52,788 bases of DNA from Hydrogenophaga sp. (GTDB lineage: Bacteria > Pseudomonadota > Gammaproteobacteria > Burkholderiales > Burkholderiaceae_C). Where the stretch lies: NCBI RefSeq assembly GCF_011390835.1, contig NZ_JAABRQ010000026.1, forward strand, positions 1 through 52,788, written 5' to 3'. The notes under the pieces are model-generated. The model was not told where the DNA came from and made no database searches. It saw nothing but the letters and a program-made list of their open reading frames with translations. The position numbers were made by a program, and so were the translations under genes. Of this stretch, positions 29,902 through 36,815 are shown in pieces; the first letter of the stretch is position 1, and every line of letters begins with the position of its first letter.

Positions 29902-30324
29902 ATGGGCAACAAACTGTACGTGGGCAACCTGCCCTACACCGTGCGCGACGAAGATCTGCAGCAGTCTTTCAGCGAATATGGCTCTGTCAGCAGCGCCAAA
30001 GTCATGATGGAGCGCGACACAGGCCGTTCCAAAGGTTTCGGTTTCGTCGAAATGGGCAGCGATGCTGAAGCCCAGGCAGCCATCGAAGGCATGAACGGCC
30101 AGTCTCTGGGCGGTCGCAGCCTGGTGGTCAACGAAGCGCGTCCGATGGAAGCGCGTCCTCCCCGCACTGGCGGCGGCGGCTTCGGCGGCCCACGTGGCGG
30201 CGGCGGCGGCTTTGGTGGCGGCGGTGGCGGCGACGGTGGTTTCCGCAGCCCCTACGGTGGTGGCGGCGGTGGCGGTGGCCGTCGTGAAGGTGGCGGCGGC
30301 GGCGGTGGCCGCGGCGGCTACTGA
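29902..30324 (+). CDS. Glycine-rich RNA-binding protein (RRM)
   Basis: The 140-residue protein has one RNA-recognition motif (about 1-82) with both RNP signatures: KLYVGNLPY (RNP2) and KGFGFVEMG (RNP1). A C-terminal tail of about 55 residues of Gly runs with Arg, Phe and Tyr (RGG-like) follows and is encoded by GGC/GGT repeats. This architecture matches bacterial cold-inducible RRM proteins and plant GRPs. It likely binds single-stranded RNA as a chaperone. TTAGGAG lies eight bases upstream of ATG 29902. The gene is divergent from metX and followed by a strong terminator. Confidence 0.93.
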   Translation: MGNKLYVGNLPYTVRDEDLQQSFSEYGSVSSAKVMMERDTGRSKGFGFVEMGSDAEAQAAIEGMNGQSLGGRSLVVNEARPMEARPPRTGGGGFGGPRGGGGGFGGGGGGDGGFRSPYGGGGGGGGRREGGGGGGGRGGY

Positions 30325-30373
30325 TCCTTCAGCCGATCAGCGTGGTCCTGGTTTCAAACCCGGGTCGCGCGAC

Positions 30374-30407
30374 AAAAAGCCCCGTGGCATCGCCAAGGGG
30401 CTTTTTT
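30374..30407 (+). terminator. Intrinsic terminator after the RRM gene
   Basis: The stem AAAAAGCCCC / GGGGCTTTTT encloses a loop with a second small TGGC/GCCA pairing, followed by further T residues. It also serves as a near-symmetrical stop for minus-strand transcription from fccB. Confidence 0.88.
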
Positions 30408-30469
30408 CTTGGGCGGTCGGCTTGCAGTCCCGCTTTCACTTATCCACAGGTCAGGGGTTCGGCCGTCCT

Positions 30470-31732
30470 TCAGCCCAGCGTGTCGTTGAGGATATTGGTG
30501 GCCCAGGCCATCGCATACAGTCCCTCCATGACATTTGGCTCGGACGAAAGCCCTCCTGCCCCGGGTGCAGCTACCATGATTTTTTTGGCAGCGTCGTAGC
30601 GGTAAACCGCAGCCACATGGATCACCTCGCTCTGCGAAACAAAGCTGTAGCAGGTATTGGCAATGATGGGGTCTGCGGGCACGGCCATTCCCAGGGACTC
30701 GGCCGCAATGGCTCCGGCACAGACCTTGGCCTCCTGGTTCGCCATGTGTCCGGACTTCGGCATGCCCGGTGCACCTGCAATGGAGTCGCCCAGCACATAC
30801 ACGCCCTTGGCAACGGTCGACTCATAGCTCAGGAAATCCACACCGCACCAGCGACCACCCACATTGGCCAACCCACTGGCTCGCGCGATCGAGCCGGCAC
30901 GCTGCGGCGGAATGACGTTGAGCACATTGGCCTTGACCTTGCCCTGTATATCGAAATCCAGCGTTCCCGTTGAAACATCCACGGCCTTGAGATCGGCATT
31001 GGGGACGTATTCGATGCGATCACGGTAGCGGTTTTTCCAGACAGCCTCGAAGAGTCCCTTCTTGGCCTGGATTTCCGGGTTGGCATCAAACACCAGGAGC
31101 TTGGCCTTGGGCTTGCGTGTCTCCAGATAGTGGCCAATGAGGCTTGCGCGCTCGTAGGGACCTGGGGGGCAGCGGTATGGCACCTTGGGCACGGTCATCG
31201 CCACCACACCATTTTCGGGCAGGGCCTGCAACATGTTGCGCAGCTGTTGCGTCTGTTCGCCGGCCTTCCAGGCGTGCGGTGCACGGGCTTGCTGGTCGGC
31301 GGTCTGCAGGCCATCGATGCCGTCGTACACGTAGTCCACACCGGGGGCGACGATCAGGCGGTCGTATGGAATACGATCGCCCGCAGCGCGCACTTCACGC
31401 GCTGCCAGATCGATACCGTCCGCACGCGCGCGCACCCAGCGAAGTCCCTGGCTGGCGACAAAACGGCTGTATGGGCGTGTGATGTCACGCAGTTGCAGGC
31501 CGCCATGGATGACACGATTGCTCATGGGGCACATCACGAAATCACTCGCGGGCTCCACCAGGGTTATCTGGAACGATGGATTGAAGCGCCGCAGGTAGCG
31601 GGCTGCAGTCGCACCGCCAAAACCGCCACCGACGATGACCACCCGTTCACCAGTCTGCGCGCCCAGATGAGGAGCTGCCACCACCGACACGGCCGACAGG
31701 CCAGCCTTGAGGAAATCACGTCTCTGGATCAT
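30470..31732 (-). CDS. fccB: Flavocytochrome c sulfide dehydrogenase, flavoprotein subunit (FccB/SoxF)
   Basis: FccB oxidises sulfide to sulfur in the periplasm and passes electrons to the cytochrome subunit. The 420-residue protein has a Tat signal (RRDFLKAG near the N-terminus), FAD-binding VVIVGGGFGGATAARYL (about 30-46), and the redox-active cysteines expected from the family in MCPMSNRV and KVPYRCPPGPYERA. The second nucleotide-fold half ends with VLGDSIAGAPGMPKSGH. Length is standard. The cytochrome c gene is immediately upstream, ending 7 bases before the start. This supports lithotrophic sulfide use or detoxification. Confidence 0.92.
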   Translation of the reverse strand: MIQRRDFLKAGLSAVSVVAAPHLGAQTGERVVIVGGGFGGATAARYLRRFNPSFQITLVEPASDFVMCPMSNRVIHGGLQLRDITRPYSRFVASQGLRWVRARADGIDLAAREVRAAGDRIPYDRLIVAPGVDYVYDGIDGLQTADQQARAPHAWKAGEQTQQLRNMLQALPENGVVAMTVPKVPYRCPPGPYERASLIGHYLETRKPKAKLLVFDANPEIQAKKGLFEAVWKNRYRDRIEYVPNADLKAVDVSTGTLDFDIQGKVKANVLNVIPPQRAGSIARASGLANVGGRWCGVDFLSYESTVAKGVYVLGDSIAGAPGMPKSGHMANQEAKVCAGAIAAESLGMAVPADPIIANTCYSFVSQSEVIHVAAVYRYDAAKKIMVAAPGAGGLSSEPNVMEGLYAMAWATNILNDTLG

Positions 31733-31739
31733 GGTGTGC

Positions 31740-32099
31740 TCACTTCAATGATGCGAAGTACTCGGCGATGCGACCCAGTTCCTGATCGCTGTAGCCCTTG
31801 ACATGCTGGTGCATGATGGTTGCCTTCAGCTTGCCGCTCTTGTAGCCCAGCAGCTTGCCCAGCAAGTCCTGCGCCGGCCGGCCGCCAATCGTCAGTCCTG
31901 TGCCCTCGGCACGCCCTTCCGGTCCGTGACAGGCCATGCAGCTCGCAGACCAGACCTGTACCTGCAAGGAAGCTGTATCTCTTGCCAGCGTTTGTGAGCC
32001 TGCATCCAGGGGCACTAGCATAAGCAGACCCGCCAGCCATGAAGCGCACAAAGTGCCGAATTCACATCGTGAAAAATTTCTCAGCTGTGCTGCTTTCAT
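31740..32099 (-). CDS. fccA: Cytochrome c, class I (sulfide dehydrogenase cytochrome subunit, FccA-like)
   Basis: The 119-residue monoheme cytochrome has an N-terminal signal segment (WLAGLLMLVPLDAGSQ), the heme motif CMACH (about residue 60), and a distal Met region near KLKATIMHQHVKGYSDQELG. A single CxxCH site distinguishes it from the diheme FccA of Allochromatium. ATG 32099 follows TGGAG at nine bases; the frame further upstream lacks a signal and is rejected. Seven bases separate it from fccB, so the two are co-transcribed and form the electron-transfer complex. Confidence 0.85.
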   Translation of the reverse strand: MKAAQLRNFSRCEFGTLCASWLAGLLMLVPLDAGSQTLARDTASLQVQVWSASCMACHGPEGRAEGTGLTIGGRPAQDLLGKLLGYKSGKLKATIMHQHVKGYSDQELGRIAEYFASLK

Positions 32100-32278
32100 C
32101 AAGACTGCTCCAGGAACAGGGTGAATAACGTTGCGAATCTTGCAACACACCGCAACGATGTCAAGTGGGCAACGCGTGACGCACAGCACGGAATGCGGCA
32201 AAGGTGGGGCGGATGGTGGCCGGCGTGCGGTGGATGGTTTGCGGATGCCGCGAGAAAGCAGCATCCGCACTGCCCTTT

Positions 32279-32581
32279 TCAGTATTTGCCGGGCCGCAGC
32301 ACCTCGACATCAGAAAAAAAGACAGTCAGGCTGTGGTGAGGGGCGTATTGGGTCATCACGTGACGGGCGATGTCGTCAGCTACTTCCGCGGTACAGATCA
32401 CCTTGACTTCGATGCTGCGGTCGGCCTCCCAAAGGGCTTCGCGCGTGCCGAGCCGGCTGCCTCCTCGCACGTCATGCACCGTGTAGCCCTGTGCGCCCAG
32501 ACGCAAACTGTCGGCGACGAGCCGTTTCTCCAGCAGCGCTTCGGTGATGATGACCAGCATCTTGCGTGCGTGTTTGTCCAT
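32279..32581 (-). CDS. PII-like protein, SbtB-type regulator
   Basis: The 100-residue protein has the PII fold of the SbtB/DUF190-like group. KMLVIITEALLEKRLVADSL and LGAQGYTVHDVRGGS match the beta-alpha-beta core. The T-loop is present but short, and the C-terminal CGPxxC redox loop of cyanobacterial SbtB is absent; the protein ends EVLRPGKY. SbtB proteins bind adenyl nucleotides and gate the bicarbonate transporter SbtA. sbtA is immediately upstream with a gap of nine bases, which makes the pairing firm. Confidence 0.85.
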   Translation of the reverse strand: MDKHARKMLVIITEALLEKRLVADSLRLGAQGYTVHDVRGGSRLGTREALWEADRSIEVKVICTAEVADDIARHVMTQYAPHHSLTVFFSDVEVLRPGKY

Positions 32582-32590
32582 GGGTCAACC

Positions 32591-33553
32591 TCAGGAAAAA
32601 ACTTGCTGCAGCCAGCGTGCGATGCCCAGATACAGCGGCACACCCAGCACGATATTGAACGGGAAAGTCAGCCCCAGCGCGGCGGTGATCGAAAGAGCCG
32701 CGTTAGCTTCGGGCACCGCCATGCGCATCGCGGTGGGCGCGGCGATGTAGCTGGCGCTGGCCGCCAGGGTTGCCAAGAGGGCAATGCCACCAGTGGACAA
32801 GCCCAGCGCCAGCCCGGTGAGCGCGCCGCCCAGCGCCAGCACCGGCGGGATCAGCAACGCGAAGCCAATCAAGCGCACGCCATAGCGCTTGAGCTCACCC
32901 AGGCGCCCTCCGGCCACAAGGCCCAACTCCAGTAGAAACAGCGCCAGCACACCCTTGAACGGGACGGTGAACACCGGCGCAATCGGCGCAGTGCCAGCCT
33001 CTCCCATGACGGCGCCGATCAGCAGGCCACCGGCCAGCAGCAGGACAGACTTGCCGAGAAACACGTCGTGGGCCAATTCACCCCAGGCCACACGCGGCGC
33101 GGGCCGCCCCTCGGTGCCCGAAACACCCAACCTGGCAAGCAGAATACCGGCGATGATGCCGGGCGCTTCCATGATGGCCACCCAGAGCGCAGCGTGCAAC
33201 TCGGCCGGTTCGCCCTGCGCCACCAAGTACGCGCTGGCCACGGCGAAGGTCACCACGCTGACTGAACCGTAGTGCGCCGCGAGCGAGGCGGCGTCCACCC
33301 GCGAGAGGCCGAGCAGCCGCAACAAAGGCGTGAGCGCAAACGGAATGGCAAAGCCCAGGGCCATGCAGGCCAGCATCTGCGGCAACAAGTCCATCATGGG
33401 CTGCTTGCTGAGCTCAATGCCGCCCTTCAGACCGATGGCCAGCAGCAGATAAATGGACAGCGTCTCGTACAAGGCCTCGGGCAGCCGCAGGTCGCTCTTG
33501 ACCAGGCGGGCAAACAGGCCAAGCAGGAAAAACAGGACAACAACGTCGAGCAT
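32591..33553 (-). CDS. sbtA: Sodium-dependent bicarbonate transporter SbtA
   Basis: SbtA imports bicarbonate with sodium across the inner membrane in carbon-concentrating systems. The 320-residue protein has about 10 transmembrane helices; LLAIGLKGGIELSKQ and AAHYGSVSVVTFAVASAYL are characteristic family signatures. SbtA folds as two inverted repeats of five helices. The PII-like partner follows directly. It could support autotrophic or anaplerotic carboxylation. The SDR gene ends 18 bases upstream on the same strand. Confidence 0.92.
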   Translation of the reverse strand: MLDVVVLFFLLGLFARLVKSDLRLPEALYETLSIYLLLAIGLKGGIELSKQPMMDLLPQMLACMALGFAIPFALTPLLRLLGLSRVDAASLAAHYGSVSVVTFAVASAYLVAQGEPAELHAALWVAIMEAPGIIAGILLARLGVSGTEGRPAPRVAWGELAHDVFLGKSVLLLAGGLLIGAVMGEAGTAPIAPVFTVPFKGVLALFLLELGLVAGGRLGELKRYGVRLIGFALLIPPVLALGGALTGLALGLSTGGIALLATLAASASYIAAPTAMRMAVPEANAALSITAALGLTFPFNIVLGVPLYLGIARWLQQVFS

Positions 33554-33571
33554 GGGCAGTCAGGCCAAACG

Positions 33572-34372
33572 CTACGAGGACTGGCGCGGCTTGCGGGCAC
33601 GGCCCACCAGCAGGCGGTCGAACAGGGCGTTGGGCAACAGGCGCAACAGCTTGACGACCACCCCCATCTGCCAGGGAATCACACGGTAGCTGGTCTGGGC
33701 ACGGATGGCGTCAAAGGCGCGCGCGGCAAACACCTCGGCACTCAGCAGAAACGGCATGCTGTAGCGGTTCTTGCGGGTGAGCGGCGTGTCCACATAGCCC
33801 GGCAGCAGCGTCACCACCGCCACGCCAGAGCCACGCAGCTCACCGCGCAGGCTCTCGCAATAGGCCACCACCGCCGCCTTGCTGGCGCAGTAGGCTCCGT
33901 GGCCCGGCAGGCCGCGGATCGCCGCCACGCTGGCGATACCCACCAGCGTGCCGCTGCAGCGCTCGCGCATGGCTGATACAAAGGGGTGGAAGGTGGCGGC
34001 CAAGCCGGTGTTGTTGAGCGCCAAGGTGCGCGCCATCACCTCCAGATCCTCGCGCTCGCTGGTGTCCATGCCAATGCTCACGCCAGCGTTGGCAATCACC
34101 ACATCCGGCAGACCCTGGGCGGCGATGCATGCCTGGCCAGCGGCGACGATGCTGTCGATATCTGCCACGTCGGCGCCATACACCGCGCAGCGGTCAGCGC
34201 CCAGGCCCTGCGCGTCCGCCCAGGCCTGCATCTCGGCCGTGCGCCGCGCCACCAGAGCGAGGCGATAGCCCGCCTGGGCGTAATGGGCGGCCAGCGCCTG
34301 GCCGATGCCGCTAGAGGCACCGGTGATGAAGGCCAAGGGAGTCTGGGAAGAAGGCATGTGGGGTGAGCTCAT
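33572..34372 (-). CDS. SDR family oxidoreductase
   Basis: The 266-residue short-chain dehydrogenase/reductase has the NAD(P) motif FITGASSGIGQALA near the N-terminus, the NAGVS stretch, the catalytic Ser in GIASVAAIRG, and the active-site YCASKAAV. The C-terminal quarter is hydrophobic and basic (IPWQMGVVVKLLRLLPNALF), as in membrane-associated DltE/YqjQ-type SDRs. The substrate is unknown. It starts 11 bases after lptC, so it belongs to the kdsD-kdsC-lptC run, and may have an envelope-linked role by context. The alternative start is five codons downstream. Confidence 0.88.
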   Translation of the reverse strand: MSSPHMPSSQTPLAFITGASSGIGQALAAHYAQAGYRLALVARRTAEMQAWADAQGLGADRCAVYGADVADIDSIVAAGQACIAAQGLPDVVIANAGVSIGMDTSEREDLEVMARTLALNNTGLAATFHPFVSAMRERCSGTLVGIASVAAIRGLPGHGAYCASKAAVVAYCESLRGELRGSGVAVVTLLPGYVDTPLTRKNRYSMPFLLSAEVFAARAFDAIRAQTSYRVIPWQMGVVVKLLRLLPNALFDRLLVGRARKPRQSS

Positions 34373-34383
34373 GGGATGGCATC

Positions 34384-35043
34384 TCAGCGCGCCGAGAGTT
34401 GCACCTTCACGCGGCCACGCAGTAGAGCCAGACTGTCGTCGGCGCGGTAGTCGAGTGTGTCGCCCTGCAACCGGTCGTTGCCCCGCAGTAGCGTGACGGG
34501 ACGCTCGGACACCAGGCGCTGCGGGTCGGTGTAGACGCGCAGCAGCTCGCCGCGAAACTCCAGCCGCGGCATGGCGCTGCCATCGGCGGCACGGCCGGCC
34601 TCCCGCACCACGACCGCGTCACCTTCGAGCAAAAACTCGGTCTGCGCGGCGTTGCTGAACACACGCTGAGCGGTGGCGGTGGTGAGCAGGCCGTCATCGC
34701 CGATCGAGCGGATGCGCGCGTCATCGATTTCCAAGGTTTCGCTGTCGGGGCGGTGCCGGGCCTCGCTGCCGAACACTTCATTTTTCAAGGTGCCGCTGGG
34801 GTCAAACACCTTGACCGAAAAACGGCGCATGAAGTAGTCGGGCTCGCTCGTCACGGTCACCGGGGCCGCCGCTTCGGGCACACCGGGCGTTGCACGCAGC
34901 AACCAGTAGGAAGCCAGGGCCAGCAAGCCCATGAGCAGCACCGGCAGGTAAATGCTGAGCTGGTCCACTAGACGTTCGGGTCGCCAGCGGCTGCGGCGGT
35001 TGCCCGCTGGCAGGCTCGGGGGTGCGGGCAGTGCGGTGCTCAC
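34384..35043 (-). CDS. lptC: LPS export system protein LptC
   Basis: LptC is the bitopic inner-membrane protein that hands LPS from the LptBFG extractor to LptA. The 219-residue protein has one N-terminal transmembrane helix (VLLMGLLALASYWLL) and a periplasmic beta-jellyroll domain starting at YFMRRFSVKVFDPSGT. A GTG start at 35043 overlaps the kdsC stop (GTGA), a clear case of translational coupling. The longer frame upstream is embedded in kdsC and rejected. The usual downstream lptA and lptB are missing from the window; an SDR gene follows instead. Confidence 0.9.
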   Translation of the reverse strand: MSTALPAPPSLPAGNRRSRWRPERLVDQLSIYLPVLLMGLLALASYWLLRATPGVPEAAAPVTVTSEPDYFMRRFSVKVFDPSGTLKNEVFGSEARHRPDSETLEIDDARIRSIGDDGLLTTATAQRVFSNAAQTEFLLEGDAVVVREAGRAADGSAMPRLEFRGELLRVYTDPQRLVSERPVTLLRGNDRLQGDTLDYRADDSLALLRGRVKVQLSAR

Positions 35044-35606
35044 TTCGCTGCCGCCTCCAGCTCGGTCACGTAGCGGCCACATGCCACCAGCAACAGGTCG
35101 CACAGATCGCGCACCGCACCGGCGCCCGCCAGGCGCGGCGTCACCCAGTGCGCCAGCGCCAGCACCTCGGCGTGGGCGCCGGGCGGTGCGCAGAGCAAAG
35201 CGGCGCGGCGCAGCATGGGCAGATCGGGCCAGTCGTCGCCCATGGCCGCGGCGGCCGACCAGTCCAGGCCCAGCTCGGCCAGGATGGATTCGGCGGCAGG
35301 GCGCTTGTCTTCGGTGCCGAGGCGGATCTGAGTCACACCAAGCGCGCTCAGACGGGCGCGCAGCGCAGCCGAGTCGCGGCCGCTGACCACCGCGGGCGTG
35401 ATGCCCGCGCGCTGCAGCAGCTTCAAACCATGGCCATCCAGCGTGTGGAAGCGCTTCGTGGTTTCACCCGACTCGGTGAAATAAAGGCCGCCATCGGTCA
35501 ACACTCCGTCCACATCGAAGAACACCACCCGCACCGGCTGCGCCCGCAGCAACAGCTCTGGCGGAAAGTTCAGCACTGGGCGCAAGGCGGGAAGGTCAGA
35601 CGACAT
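35040..35606 (-). CDS. kdsC: 3-deoxy-D-manno-octulosonate 8-phosphate phosphatase KdsC
   Basis: KdsC dephosphorylates Kdo-8-phosphate to Kdo, the inner-core sugar of LPS. The 188-residue HAD protein has motif I VVFFDVDGVLTDGGLYF (nucleophile Asp), motif II near VVSGRDSAA, and the motif III/IV stretch AAAMGDDWPDLPML. Its size without a cap domain fits the tetrameric C0-type KdsC. Its stop overlaps the lptC GTG. kdsD lies upstream with a copy of the intergenic repeat in between. Confidence 0.95.
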   Translation of the reverse strand: MSSDLPALRPVLNFPPELLLRAQPVRVVFFDVDGVLTDGGLYFTESGETTKRFHTLDGHGLKLLQRAGITPAVVSGRDSAALRARLSALGVTQIRLGTEDKRPAAESILAELGLDWSAAAAMGDDWPDLPMLRRAALLCAPPGAHAEVLALAHWVTPRLAGAGAVRDLCDLLLVACGRYVTELEAAAK

Positions 35607-35655
35607 CCCGCGATGCTAACCGGAAGGGTGCGCAGATCAGCGAAGGGATGCTGGC

Positions 35656-35730
35656 TCAGGGCGCCGCGGAACAGGCTCTGCCGGCCGCCAGCACCGCCCC
35701 TTTGGGGGGGTGACGCGAAGCGGCGTGGGG
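35656..35730 (+). repeat. Intergenic repeat, copy A (kdsC-kdsD gap)
   Basis: This copy reads CAGGGCGCCGCGGAACAGGC, then a short CTCTGCCGG hairpin side, a GC-rich block, CCCCTTTGGGGGGGTGACGC, and GAAGCGGCGTGGGG. The order of blocks matches copies B and C. It can fold into at least two hairpins (GGCT..GCCGG-type and CCCC..GGGG). It fills nearly the whole gap between two co-directional genes. Confidence 0.75.
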
Positions 35731-35733
35731 AAC

Positions 35734-36732
35734 TCAAATGACTTTCGCCCGCATCAAATCGTTGCTGTTGAGCGCTCCGCTCAAGCGCCCGGTCTCATCG
35801 ACCACCAGCACGCTGGTGATGCGGTTGGCTTCCATCAAGTCAGCCGCTTCGACCGCCAGCGCCTCGGCGCGCACGGTGCGCGGATTGGCGTGCATCACGT
35901 CGCGCGCACGCAGGGTGCGCAGGTCGGCGCTGCTGCCAGTCTTCTCGATCAGGCGGCGCAGATCGCCGTCGGTGAAGATGCCGAGCACCTGATCGTCGGC
36001 GTCAACCACCGCGCTCATACCGAGCCCCTTGGCACTGATCTCGCGCATCAGGCTCATCAGGTCGGCGTCCTGGGGCACACGCGGCACGGCGCCACCGCTG
36101 CGCATCACGTCGGCCACGTGGGTCAGCAATTTGCGCCCGAGCGCGCCGCCGGGGTGCGAACGAGCGAAGTCGTCGGCGCGAAAACCGCGTGCGTCGAGCA
36201 AGGCCACTGCCAATGCGTCGCCCATGGCAAGCTGCGCTGTGGTGCTGGCGGTGGGGGCGAGGTTGTGCGGGCAGGCCTCCTTGGCCACCGAGGCGTCGAG
36301 CACCACGTCGGCGTGGCGACCCAGCGTGGAGTCGGCGCGGCCGGTGAGCGCGATCAGCGACACGCCCATGCGCTTGATCAGCGGCAGCAAGGTGGTGAGC
36401 TCCTCGCTCTCGCCGCTGTTGCTGATGCCCAGCACTACGTCGGCCGGCGTGATCATTCCGAGGTCCCCGTGGCTGGCCTCGGCCGGATGAACAAACATCG
36501 CCGGGCTGCCGGTGGAAGCCAGTGTGGCCGCGATCTTGCGGCCCACGTGCCCACTCTTGCCCATGCCCATGACCACCACGCGCCCGGTGCTGGCCAGTAC
36601 CAGGGCCACGGCGCGGGCGAAGCGGTCGTCGAGGCGACTGGCCATCTGGCTGAGTGCCTCGGCCTCGATGTGCAGGGTTTCGACGGCCAGGGCCAGCGCA
36701 CGCGTGGTGTCGAAAGTGGGTGGTGTGCTCAT
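35734..36732 (-). CDS. kdsD: Arabinose-5-phosphate isomerase KdsD
   Basis: KdsD interconverts ribulose 5-phosphate and arabinose 5-phosphate, the entry step of Kdo synthesis. The 332-residue protein has an N-terminal SIS sugar-isomerase domain (about 40-175) with VVVMGMGKSGHVGRKIAATL and ISNSGESEELTTLLPL, followed by two CBS domains (about 205-330). KdsD-kdsC-lptC on one strand provide linked steps in LPS core synthesis and export. The antiporter gene starts 83 bases away in the opposite direction. Confidence 0.95.
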   Translation of the reverse strand: MSTPPTFDTTRALALAVETLHIEAEALSQMASRLDDRFARAVALVLASTGRVVVMGMGKSGHVGRKIAATLASTGSPAMFVHPAEASHGDLGMITPADVVLGISNSGESEELTTLLPLIKRMGVSLIALTGRADSTLGRHADVVLDASVAKEACPHNLAPTASTTAQLAMGDALAVALLDARGFRADDFARSHPGGALGRKLLTHVADVMRSGGAVPRVPQDADLMSLMREISAKGLGMSAVVDADDQVLGIFTDGDLRRLIEKTGSSADLRTLRARDVMHANPRTVRAEALAVEAADLMEANRITSVLVVDETGRLSGALNSNDLMRAKVI

Positions 36733-36815
36733 GGACCGATTATCAACGTCACACCCTGGGCCAGCACGGCAGGCGCTGGCCGCCGGGCACGAAACATGCA
36801 GCTACCATCAGGATC

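Noticed and set aside
30194..30973. Plus-strand frame rich in Ala/Val beginning inside the RRM gene
   Set aside because: It arises from the frame-shifted reading of GGC/GGT repeats and runs antisense to fccB.
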